A stretch of 60,716 nucleotides of DNA, from the NCBI GenBank assembly GCA_934489015.1, contig CAKSSN010000016.1, positions 1 to 60,716 of the forward strand, given 5' to 3'. The stretch is from an uncultured Clostridia bacterium (GTDB lineage: Bacteria > Bacillota > Clostridia > UBA1381). The notes under the pieces are model-generated. The model had not been told where the DNA came from. It worked only from the letters and a program-made list of their open reading frames with translations, and did no database searches. Made by a program: the position numbers and the translations under genes. This document shows positions 40,991-48,530 of the stretch, piece after piece. Within the stretch, counting starts at the first letter, position 1. Each line of letters opens with the position of its first letter.

Positions 40991-43087
40991 TTATGAAAAA
41001 TCAAAAACCGCTCTTCCGTTTTCCATTTTAAGCGCGGCGGAGAAGCTTTTACCGTTTTTTGATATAAAGCCCTCGATTTTGCTCGTTTTTCCGCTCGACA
41101 AAAGCTGCCTTACGTTCGCAAGCGAAATTATGCGTCCGCAAATATTTCCGCTGACGGAAAATTTGCAGCCGTCCTTATATCCGCTGCAGCCGTAGCCGAA
41201 TTTTGTTCTTACAACGTCCTTTCCGCAAAGCGGACACACGCCTGCAACGTCGCCCATAAATCCGAAATCCGTATCCTTTTCAAGCGGCACATCGCGCTTT
41301 TTGAAAACCTCCGAAATTTCCTTTTCGGCAAGGCGCGTGCTGTCCTCAATCTTAAATTCGCCGCGATAAACTTTTTTTAGAGCCTTACCCATTTCGGCGG
41401 TTTTGTATTTATCCATGCTTATATTCATGCCCGAAAGCGACGTTATAAGCGTTTCGCCGTCGGGGAGAATTGTGTAAACGTCCTTTTTAAGACTGATATA
41501 TCTGCTTCTTATGGCGTTATCTATAATTCCTGTTCTTGTCGCTTCCGTCCCGAGCTCCAGTCCCTCAAAAACAGCCTTGTATTCCTCCGCGTCGTCGTCC
41601 GTTTCAATATTCGCCTTTTCGTCGCGGAACGGATTTTTAAGATAGTTGTTAAGCGTTTCGATAGTGTAATGCTTCGGCGGCGTTGTTTCCTTTTCCTTAG
41701 GCGCAAACGCGATATTCACGCTGTCGCCCTTTTCAAGGCGCGGAAGAAGCTTATTTTTCTTGCCTCCGTCGTCATATTTTGTCCAGCCGGGCGAAATTAT
41801 AACCGTGCCTTTTAGTGAAAATTCTTCATATTCGCCAACCTTAACGGTTATCTCCGTTTTTTCCGCCACGCACTCATCGCTGCAAAATACCGCCGCAAAC
41901 CGCCGCATTATAGTACTGTACACCTTAAAATAGTCCTCCGAAAGCTCGTCCTTTTTCGGAATTTTATATGTAGGCGTGAGCGCGGAGTGCGACTCTATTT
42001 TCGAGTCGTCAAATATAGTCTTGTCCTCTTTCATTTTAACGTGGTAGCCGAGATTGGATACAGACTCCAGAATTTTTTTGATTTTTCCCTTTTCGGCAGT
42101 CGCAAGATATTCCGAATTTGTTCTCGGATATGTAACAAAGCCCCGCTCATACAAATCCTGCACTATTTTCAGACTCTTGTCCATTGACATTTTATATTTT
42201 TTCCCCAGCACGTTCTGAAGCTTTGTAAGAGAATAAAGCTTACCCGGCCGGAGCGTTTCTTTTTTCTTTTTCTTCGCCGTAACAACCGCGCCTGCTTCAT
42301 TGTAAAGGCGGCAAAACTCCTTTGCCTTGTCTATCTCGCTTGCCTTAAACTTTTTCTTGCTCGTAAGCTCAACTGCTTCTCCGTTTGTCTGCTCGCTGCT
42401 CACAAGCGCGTAATATTTCTCCGGCACAAAATTTCTTATACTCATATCGCGGTCGTAAATCGCCTTTACAATCGGCACAACAACGCGCCCCACGCGCAGA
42501 AAGTGCCCCGACTTTAGCGTTGCGTATCTCGTAAGATTTACGCCGTAAAGCCAGTCCATATACGTCCGCGCAAAGCCCTCGTTTGCAAGGTTATCGTACT
42601 CCGCCTCGTCGGGCGTGTCGGAAAGCGCCTGACGTATAGTCTGCGCCGTCTGGTCCGGCAGCCAAAGGCGCTTAAAGCTTTTTTTGTTTTTAAGCGCCTT
42701 TTCAACACATATCCGCACTATTATTTCGCCCTCGCGGTCGGAGTCGCCGGCGTTTATTATCTCCGTTATTTTATCGCTGTTACACAGCCTTTCTATAACG
42801 TCAAACTGCCGCTTTACACCCTCGTCGGGCTTTTTGTCGCTTCCGCGCCGCAGCTTAAAAATAAATTTTTCCGGAAAGCACGGTATACTGTCGAGTGTCC
42901 ATCTGACAGACTCGTTTTCCGACTTCCCGCTGTAATCCTCAATATCCGCAAGCGAAAAGAGATGACCGAACGCCCATGTGACAATATATTCGCCGCACTG
43001 TATATAACCCTGCCCGTTTTTGCCGCCGCCGATTGCGGAGGCGATATTTCTTGCAAGGCTCGGTTTTTCTGCAATTATCAGCTTAAT
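40991..43087 (-). CDS. topB: DNA topoisomerase III (type IA)
   Basis: A 698-residue type IA topoisomerase. The TOPRIM domain starts at once: (M)KLIIAEKPSLARNIASAI, with acidic residues in DSDREGEIIVR. The catalytic Tyr is in GFVTYPRTNSEYL. The decatenation-type cleft and a C-terminal Cys4 zinc module (CPLCGKDVV ... CSGYKDGC) are present. The best start is ATT at 43085-43087, nine bases after GGGAGG. TTG at 43094 abuts the RBS, and upstream ATGs lie inside the M18 aminopeptidase gene. It is co-directional with and downstream of that gene, 34 bases after its stop. Confidence 0.93.
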   Translation of the reverse strand: MKLIIAEKPSLARNIASAIGGGKNGQGYIQCGEYIVTWAFGHLFSLADIEDYSGKSENESVRWTLDSIPCFPEKFIFKLRRGSDKKPDEGVKRQFDVIERLCNSDKITEIINAGDSDREGEIIVRICVEKALKNKKSFKRLWLPDQTAQTIRQALSDTPDEAEYDNLANEGFARTYMDWLYGVNLTRYATLKSGHFLRVGRVVVPIVKAIYDRDMSIRNFVPEKYYALVSSEQTNGEAVELTSKKKFKASEIDKAKEFCRLYNEAGAVVTAKKKKKETLRPGKLYSLTKLQNVLGKKYKMSMDKSLKIVQDLYERGFVTYPRTNSEYLATAEKGKIKKILESVSNLGYHVKMKEDKTIFDDSKIESHSALTPTYKIPKKDELSEDYFKVYSTIMRRFAAVFCSDECVAEKTEITVKVGEYEEFSLKGTVIISPGWTKYDDGGKKNKLLPRLEKGDSVNIAFAPKEKETTPPKHYTIETLNNYLKNPFRDEKANIETDDDAEEYKAVFEGLELGTEATRTGIIDNAIRSRYISLKKDVYTILPDGETLITSLSGMNISMDKYKTAEMGKALKKVYRGEFKIEDSTRLAEKEISEVFKKRDVPLEKDTDFGFMGDVAGVCPLCGKDVVRTKFGYGCSGYKDGCKFSVSGNICGRIISLANVRQLLSSGKTSKIEGFISKNGKSFSAALKMENGRAVFDFS

Positions 43088-43102
43088 TTCAAACAACCTC
43101 CC
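43085..43102 (-). promoter_or_regulatory. RBS and AUU start of topB
   Basis: Minus strand GGGAGG, then TTGTTTGAA, then ATT AAG CTG. With ATT as start the protein begins exactly as type IA enzymes usually do (MKLIIAEKPS). Confidence 0.6.
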
Positions 43103-43121
43103 GAAAAAAAGTGTGTGTTTA

Positions 43122-44510
43122 TCAGTCTGCGTAAAATGCCGCATATGAGCGGTATGCCATATAAACGTCCGTTTTTGCCGTAAGCTCAAACGGAGAGTGC
43201 ATCGAAATTACCGGCACGCCGCAGTCGATAACGTCCATGTTGAGATTTGCGACATACTGCGCTATTGTTCCGCCGCCTCCGCCGTCTACCTTTCCGAGCT
43301 CGCCGGTCTGCCATACAACATTGCTGTCGTCTAAAATTTTTCCGATTTTGTATACAAATTCCGCGCTCGCGTCGCTTGAGCCCGATTTTCCGCGCGCTCC
43401 GGTATATTTCATAAGCACCATTCCGCGCCCCGCATAAGACGCGTTCTGCGGCTCGCTTGCGCTTTCATAGTTCGGGTCAACAGCTGCGCCGACATCGCTT
43501 GAAAGGCACGATGAATTTGAAATAACCTCCGCAAGCGTAAGATAGTCGCACTCGCCCGCCTGCTTTTTTATAAGCTTTGCAAGGGAAAGCCTGAAAAAGT
43601 CGGAAAGCATACCTGTATTGCCGCACGAGCCTATTTCCTCTTTGTCAACGAGCAGGCAAACTGCGGTTTTGCGAACATCGCCCGCGTCAAAAAGAGCCTT
43701 GAGCGCCGTGTATGCGCAAACCCTGTCGTCCTGCCCGTAAGCGCCGATAAACGCTCCGTCAAGACCCACGTTTTTAGCCTTAAACGCCGGAACGGCTTCT
43801 ATCTCCGCCGACTGAAACGACTTTTCGTCAACTCCGTATTTGTCAAAGAGCATTTTTAAAACGTTCTGCTTAAATCTCTTCTCCGTCCCCTTTTCGCCGA
43901 GCGGATAGCCGCCGAATATTATATTGAGCGCTTCGCCGTCAATTGCGTCGGCAAGCTTTTTAACCATCTGGTCCTTTGCAAGATGCGGCAGCAAATCCGA
44001 CACGCAAAATACGGGATCGTCCTCGCCCTCGCCTATGCTGATTTCGATAAATTTTCCGTCCTTTGTAAACATAACTCCGTGAAGCGCAAGCGGCACCGCC
44101 GTCCACTGATATTTTTTAATTCCGCCGTAATAATGCGTTTTGAGCATTGCAATATCCGACGTTTCATAGAGCGGATTTTGCTTGAGGTCAAGTCGCGGTG
44201 AGTCTATGTGCGCTCCGACGAGATTAATTCCCTTCTCAAGCGGCTCGGAGCCGATTTTTACAAGCATTATATTTTTGTTTCTGTTTATAAAATAAACCTT
44301 GTCGCCCTTTTTTAATTCCCTCGCCTCATCAAACGGGATATATCCGTTTTCTTTTGCAAGGCGCACGGCCTCCTTTACACATTCGCGCTCCGTTTTTCCG
44401 CAGTCGAGAAATTTTCTGTAGCTTCCCGCAAGCGCTTCGCAGTCCGCACGCTCCCGATCGGTCATTTTGTCATACGCCGTTTCGTTTTCGTAAAGCAGTT
44501 TATTTTCCAT
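43122..44510 (-). CDS. apeB: M18 family aminopeptidase
   Basis: A 462-residue zinc aminopeptidase of the aspartyl-aminopeptidase type. The metal and catalytic motifs are LVGAHIDSPRLDLKQNP (His and Asp), LVDKEEIGSCGNTG (catalytic Glu pair) and the late VISMHSPFELT (His). SSDVGAAVDPNY carries another metal Asp. The length is normal. RBS AAAGGA. Cytosolic peptide turnover is expected. topB follows on the same strand. A divergent DNA glycosylase lies 180 bases upstream. Confidence 0.9.
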   Translation of the reverse strand: MENKLLYENETAYDKMTDRERADCEALAGSYRKFLDCGKTERECVKEAVRLAKENGYIPFDEARELKKGDKVYFINRNKNIMLVKIGSEPLEKGINLVGAHIDSPRLDLKQNPLYETSDIAMLKTHYYGGIKKYQWTAVPLALHGVMFTKDGKFIEISIGEGEDDPVFCVSDLLPHLAKDQMVKKLADAIDGEALNIIFGGYPLGEKGTEKRFKQNVLKMLFDKYGVDEKSFQSAEIEAVPAFKAKNVGLDGAFIGAYGQDDRVCAYTALKALFDAGDVRKTAVCLLVDKEEIGSCGNTGMLSDFFRLSLAKLIKKQAGECDYLTLAEVISNSSCLSSDVGAAVDPNYESASEPQNASYAGRGMVLMKYTGARGKSGSSDASAEFVYKIGKILDDSNVVWQTGELGKVDGGGGGTIAQYVANLNMDVIDCGVPVISMHSPFELTAKTDVYMAYRSYAAFYAD

Positions 44511-44654
44511 AACACACAGTCCTTTCCTATTTATAAACGCGCAAAATCTGTCCCGCGCGCCCTATATCCCTATTTTATTTTAGCAATTCTATACACTATT
44601 ATACCACATTCCCGGTTTTTATCAATAATTTTCAACAAAATTCGGTATTATTTC

Positions 44655-44683
44655 TTGATATGGGTAGTTTATTGTGTTATAAT
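44655..44683 (+). promoter_or_regulatory. Promoter of the DNA glycosylase, giving a near-leaderless mRNA
   Basis: TTGATA (44655-44660), 17-bp spacer, TATAAT (44678-44683). The ATG begins only 9 bases after the -10 hexamer. Confidence 0.7.
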
Positions 44684-44692
44684 TTATACATT

Positions 44693-45568
44693 ATGGAGAT
44701 TAAATATATTGATAACAATACGATTGTAACCGGACAGGCCGACTTTGAGCTTAGCGACATATTCGACTGCGGTCAGTGTTTCCGCTTTTCGCCGTCGGGC
44801 GATGATGAATACACGGGCGTTGCGTTTTCAAAGGCGCTTACGGTTAAAAAATCGGGAGAAGATATTATATTTTTCGACACCTCGCCTGAAGATTTTAAAA
44901 GCGTATGGTTTGACTATTTTGATTTTGGGCGCGACTACGGCGCCGTAAAGCAGGCTATCGGCGGCGAGGGCTGCATGGACCGCGCTGTGAGCGAGGGCGG
45001 CGGAATAAGAATACTCCGTCAGGACTTGTTCGAAACGATTATTTCGTTTATCATATCGCAGAGCAACAATATTCCGAGAATTAAAGGAATAATAGAAACG
45101 CTCTGCCGCATTGCAGGAGAAAAGATACTTTATCGCGGAAAAGAATACTACTCCTTCCCCTCTCCCGAAGCGATTTTAAATTGCGATATATCGGCGCTGC
45201 GCGCGGGCTACCGCGACAAATACATAATCTCGGCCGCAAAGCTTATAAATGAAAAACCCGAATTTTTGCATGAGCTTCAAAACGCTTCAACGGAGGACGC
45301 AAAAAAAATGCTTATGCGGATGACGGGAGTCGGAAACAAGGTGTCCGACTGCATACTGCTTTTCGGGCTGGGTAAAACAAATTCGTTCCCCGTTGACGTA
45401 TGGATGAAGCGGATTATGGAAAGGCTTTATTTTAAAAGGAGCTGCTCTGTCGGGGAAATTTCATCATATGCGAGGGAAAAATTCGGAGATTATTCTGGAT
45501 TTGCACAGCAGTATTTATTTTATTACGCTCTTAATCATAAATCGGAGCTGACTGCGGAGGAAAAATAA
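44693..45568 (+). CDS. ogg: 8-oxoguanine DNA glycosylase (OGG1-like)
   Basis: A 291-residue base-excision enzyme. Start ATG 44693 (MEIKYIDNNTIVTGQADFEL). The N-terminal domain has DCGQCFRFSPSGDDEYTG. The HhH-GPD domain (about 110-280) has RQDLFETIISFIISQSNNIP and the hairpin plus catalytic centre GVGNKVSDCILLFGLGKTNS, with Lys, then FPVDVWMKRIM with the catalytic Asp. No ribosome binding site precedes the ATG; the promoter is so close that the mRNA should be almost leaderless. The stop codon abuts the next ATG. Confidence 0.93.
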   Translation: MEIKYIDNNTIVTGQADFELSDIFDCGQCFRFSPSGDDEYTGVAFSKALTVKKSGEDIIFFDTSPEDFKSVWFDYFDFGRDYGAVKQAIGGEGCMDRAVSEGGGIRILRQDLFETIISFIISQSNNIPRIKGIIETLCRIAGEKILYRGKEYYSFPSPEAILNCDISALRAGYRDKYIISAAKLINEKPEFLHELQNASTEDAKKMLMRMTGVGNKVSDCILLFGLGKTNSFPVDVWMKRIMERLYFKRSCSVGEISSYAREKFGDYSGFAQQYLFYYALNHKSELTAEEK

Positions 45569-46162
45569 ATGGTAAACAGCTTAAGCAAAACAATCGGCTA
45601 TATATGCCCCGTCTGCTATTCGACAACGATAGCGCCGATCGGAATATTCAAATTTTCGGGAAATTCGGGCGCAGAGCTTTTATGCTCCGATATACGCTGC
45701 CGTCACAAATGCGGTTCTTTAATTCCGCAGAGTGACAAATACAAAATCGTTATAGACTGCCCCATCTGCACCGAAACGCATACGTTTATGCTTTCGCAGG
45801 CAGCGTTTTGGAACACACCGCTGCTGACTTTTCAATGCCCCAATTCGGCGATTGACATATTTTTTATCGGCACAAAGCAGAAAGTTTCGGACGCCGTTGA
45901 CGAAAACAACCGTATGCTAAACGACCTTGCGGACAGCCAGGGGCTTGACGAGCTTGAATTTTTCGGCAGTCTGTTTGATCTGATAGAAAATGCAGCAAAA
46001 ACCAAAAGACTTGTCTGCCGCTGCGGAAGCAACAATGTTTCGCCCGAACTTTCGGACGACGGAGTTGTTCTCGTATGCAAAAAATGCGGCCACAGCAGGC
46101 TGCTTAATCCCGAAAGCGCTCTTGCCGAAAAGATTTTTGACGGCATAAAGACAACTTTTTAA
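45569..46162 (+). CDS. CpXC-domain zinc-ribbon protein
   Basis: A 197-residue protein of unknown role. An N-terminal CpXC-like domain carries YICPVC, LCSDIRCRHKCGSLIPQ and IDCPICTETHTFML. A linker (about 100-150, acidic) and a second ribbon (CRCGSNNVSP ... CKKCGHSR) follow. With six or more Cys pairs it should bind zinc. It starts directly after the glycosylase stop, so the two are translated from one message, which suggests but does not prove a DNA-linked function. Confidence 0.75.
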   Translation: MVNSLSKTIGYICPVCYSTTIAPIGIFKFSGNSGAELLCSDIRCRHKCGSLIPQSDKYKIVIDCPICTETHTFMLSQAAFWNTPLLTFQCPNSAIDIFFIGTKQKVSDAVDENNRMLNDLADSQGLDELEFFGSLFDLIENAAKTKRLVCRCGSNNVSPELSDDGVVLVCKKCGHSRLLNPESALAEKIFDGIKTTF

Positions 46163-46230
46163 ATCTGTTATGCAGACCGTCGGAAAACCGAAGGTCGGTA
46201 TTATAAAAAATTTTACGGAGGTAATTAATA

Positions 46231-47094
46231 ATGTTAGTTTCAGCAACTGAAATGTTAAAAAAGGCTGTTGCAGGCAAATATGCCGTTGGTCAGTTCAACA
46301 TCAACAACCTTGAATGGACAAAGGCAATACTTCAAACAGCGCAGGAGAACAATTCTCCGGTTATTCTCGGTGTTTCCGAAGGCGCAGGCAAGTATATGAC
46401 AGGCTTTAAAACCGTTTCGGCTATGGTTAAGGCAATGATAGAGGAAATGAACATAACCGTTCCCGTTGCTCTTCACCTTGATCACGGAACATATGAAGGC
46501 TGCTATAAATGTATAGAAGCAGGCTTTTCTTCAATAATGTTTGACGGATCACATTATCCGATTGAAGAAAACGTTGCAAAAACAAAAGAGCTCGTTAAAG
46601 CAGCTCATGAAAACGGTATGTCAATTGAAGCCGAAGTCGGCTCAATCGGCGGCGAAGAGGACGGCGTTATCGGCGCAGGCGAAATTGCAGACCCGAACGA
46701 GTGCAAAATGATTGCGGATCTCGGCGTTGACTTCCTCGCAGCAGGCATAGGAAACATTCACGGCAAATACCCCGAAAACTGGGCAGGTCTTAACTTTGAC
46801 GCACTCGCTGCAACAAAGGCTCTTATCGGCGACCTTCCGCTCGTTCTTCACGGCGGTACGGGTATTCCGGCTGACATGATAAAGAAAGCTATCTCTCTCG
46901 GCGTTGCTAAAATCAACGTAAACACAGAGTGTCAGCTCTATTTCCAGGAAGCAACAAGAAAATATATAGAAGAGGGTCTTGACCTTAAAGGCAAGGGCTT
47001 TGACCCAAGAAAGCTTTTGGCTCCGGGCTTTGAAGCAATAAAACTTATTGTTAAAGAAAAAATGGAGCTCTTCGGATCGGTAAACCGGGCGTAA
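46231..47094 (+). CDS. fba: Class II fructose-1,6-bisphosphate aldolase
   Basis: A 287-residue zinc aldolase. Key residues: HLDHGTYEGCYKCIEAGF with the catalytic Asp and zinc His, MSIEAEVGSIGGEEDG with Glu, GNIHGKYPENW and LVLHGGTGIP with zinc His, and AKINVNTECQLYF for phosphate binding. It is full length. The RBS CGGAGGT is strong, and codon usage looks adapted to high expression. Possibly it acts in glycolysis/gluconeogenesis, though related GatY/KbaY aldolases share these motifs. It is monocistronic with a strong terminator. Confidence 0.92.
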   Translation: MLVSATEMLKKAVAGKYAVGQFNINNLEWTKAILQTAQENNSPVILGVSEGAGKYMTGFKTVSAMVKAMIEEMNITVPVALHLDHGTYEGCYKCIEAGFSSIMFDGSHYPIEENVAKTKELVKAAHENGMSIEAEVGSIGGEEDGVIGAGEIADPNECKMIADLGVDFLAAGIGNIHGKYPENWAGLNFDALAATKALIGDLPLVLHGGTGIPADMIKKAISLGVAKINVNTECQLYFQEATRKYIEEGLDLKGKGFDPRKLLAPGFEAIKLIVKEKMELFGSVNRA

Positions 47095-47111
47095 GTTTAT
47101 ATATATAAACG

Positions 47112-47160
47112 GGCAGCGGAAAAAGCAAAACGGCTTTTTCCGCTGCCGGTCCGTTTTTTT
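47112..47160 (+). terminator. Terminator of fba
   Basis: A 15-bp perfect stem, GGCAGCGGAAAAAGC / GCTTTTTCCGCTGCC, with a 6-nt loop, followed by CGGTCCG and TTTTTTT. Confidence 0.9.
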
Positions 47161-47170
47161 ATGTATGAAA

Positions 47171-47296
47171 TTGTATGCGCTCCTCGTTTTCGCAGCGGAG
47201 TTTTTTTTTACGCGCAAAAAGGCCGCCGGGTAAACAATCGCTTTTCTGCAGCCCTTTTTTCATTGTGTGCGCTCCTCATTTTGCTATAGAGCCTTT
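47171..47296. repeat. Pair of about 40-bp direct repeats, 92 bp apart
   Basis: TTGTATGCGCTCCTCGTTTT (47171) and TTGTGTGCGCTCCTCATTTT (47263), each continuing through a short hairpin to a T-run (GCGGAGTTTTTTTTT; AGAGCCTTTTT). They look like duplicated minor terminators between fba and the convergent surface-protein gene. Confidence 0.6.
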
Positions 47297-47440
47297 TTAT
47301 TTTATTATTACTTTTCTGCAAAGCGGCTTCATATTATCAGTCCAGAAAAAGAGCGCGCCGTCATTATCCGGAAGCGTGAAGCTGTATTTATAAAGCGTGT
47401 TTTTCGTAAGGATATTGCTCCCTGTTCCCTTAGCCCGTGC
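47297..47440 (-). pseudogene. Frameshifted C-terminal tail of the surface protein
   Basis: The minus-strand frame one base away from the 297-residue gene continues SNILTKNTLYKYSFTLPDND, then GALFFWTDNMKPLCRKVIIK and a stop. This is the usual C-terminal pattern of clostridial surface proteins; compare YLFDSLNGMTPYC in the 28.4-kb gene. A single-base indel near 47430-47450 separates it from the main frame. Confidence 0.6.
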
Positions 47441-48323
47441 CGACCGTAGTGAAAAGTCCGTCATAATCAAAGCCCTCACTGAAATTTAAAACCTCTCTGT
47501 TAATGGTATAATTCGGGAAAGTCAGCTTAATGGGCGTTTCGGATGAAAAATCCGATTTTAAAATGATAGACTTTGCAGCGTAAACTATATTGTCAAAAGA
47601 CGTTTCTCCGCCGAGCGTAAGGCTGCCCGTAGAGTAATAAATGCTGCTTCCCTTTATCGCGCTGCAGCTTTTTATCGTGACCGAGTTAAGCTCCGCACTT
47701 CCGCCGTTAATAACGGAAATCGCACCGCCTGCCGAGCTATAGCTCGTGCAATTTGAAATAGTACTGCCGCTAACAATAAGCTTTCCGCCGTTTACGAGAA
47801 TACCGGCTCCCGTCGCAGTTTCGCTGTCAAGGAAGCAGCGCCTGAGCAGACAGTTCTTCTCAAAAACAACCGTTCCTTTTGTATGAATTGCAGGCATTGT
47901 TGATTTTATTACGCTTGACGTTTGGCTTCCGAGTATTTCAAAATCCTTATCCGTATTGGCATTTCTGAATGTAAGAGTTGCTCCGGAAGCAACGGTGAAC
48001 AAAGCCTTATCGGTAAGACTGCTGTTTCTTCTAAAACTTCCGTATGTCGTTGAAAGCACACCCTTTTTTGACTCCGACCTTATAATAATATTCTTTCCGG
48101 CAGGAACATTTATGCTGCTGCCGGTGACAATTATTTCTTTATTTATCCTGATAATATACGGCACCGCATCATCAGCCGCATTTATGCATTTTTGAACTTC
48201 GCTTGAAGATGTCGGTATTGTGTCGCACACGGTTTCCGAAGCCGCAAAAGCATGACAGCACATCAAGGAAATCATTGCGGTAATCATTGCGACAAGCACC
48301 GCCGCAGAAGTAAATTTTTTCAT
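47430..48323 (-). CDS. Secreted beta-helix surface protein, truncated by a frameshift
   Basis: A 297-residue protein with signal peptide (about 1-27, ending HAFAASE). The mature part has short repeated blocks of the right-handed beta-helix/adhesin type: GAGILVNGGKLIVSGSTISN, AGGAISVINGGSAELNSVTI, GSSIYYSTGSLTLGGETS. The frame ends at GLFTTVGTG, but the neighbouring frame carries a plausible last 45 residues. Without that tail, surface attachment or folding may be altered, or the shift may be a sequencing error. AAAGGAATG precedes the ATG. The leader holds a perfect palindrome and a promoter. Confidence 0.7.
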   Translation of the reverse strand: MKKFTSAAVLVAMITAMISLMCCHAFAASETVCDTIPTSSSEVQKCINAADDAVPYIIRINKEIIVTGSSINVPAGKNIIIRSESKKGVLSTTYGSFRRNSSLTDKALFTVASGATLTFRNANTDKDFEILGSQTSSVIKSTMPAIHTKGTVVFEKNCLLRRCFLDSETATGAGILVNGGKLIVSGSTISNCTSYSSAGGAISVINGGSAELNSVTIKSCSAIKGSSIYYSTGSLTLGGETSFDNIVYAAKSIILKSDFSSETPIKLTFPNYTINREVLNFSEGFDYDGLFTTVGTG

Positions 48324-48341
48324 TTATACATCATTCCTTTC

Positions 48342-48359
48342 GGTTAGTTATAACTAACC
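48342..48359. promoter_or_regulatory. Perfect 18-bp palindrome before the RBS
   Basis: GGTTAGTTATAACTAACC lies immediately upstream of GAAAGGAATG on the minus strand. It is either a repressor site or a hairpin next to the RBS that could gate translation. Confidence 0.6.
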
Positions 48360-48413
48360 ATAATCTAAAAAATAAAGTGCCGCTGCCGAAAATAAACGGC
48401 AACGACTATCTTT

Positions 48414-48443
48414 ATTTTACCATATTGTCACTATGTATGTCAA
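48414..48443 (-). promoter_or_regulatory. Promoter of the 47.4-kb surface protein
   Basis: On the minus strand TTGACA (48438-48443), 18-bp spacer, TAAAAT (48414-48419). CTATGTATGTCAACACATAG (48431-48450), an imperfect palindrome, covers the -35 and could be an operator. Confidence 0.65.
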
Positions 48444-48530
48444 CACATAGGCGACAAATTAATTCAAAAAAGGAAATTTGTATAAATGAAAGCTTTTTAA
48501 GCTCTGTTTATAACGCTGTTTTAAACAAAA

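Noticed and set aside
40991..43189. topB start at the upstream ATGs (43189 or 43144)
   Set aside because: These lie within the aminopeptidase gene without an RBS and would add residues not seen in type IA enzymes.
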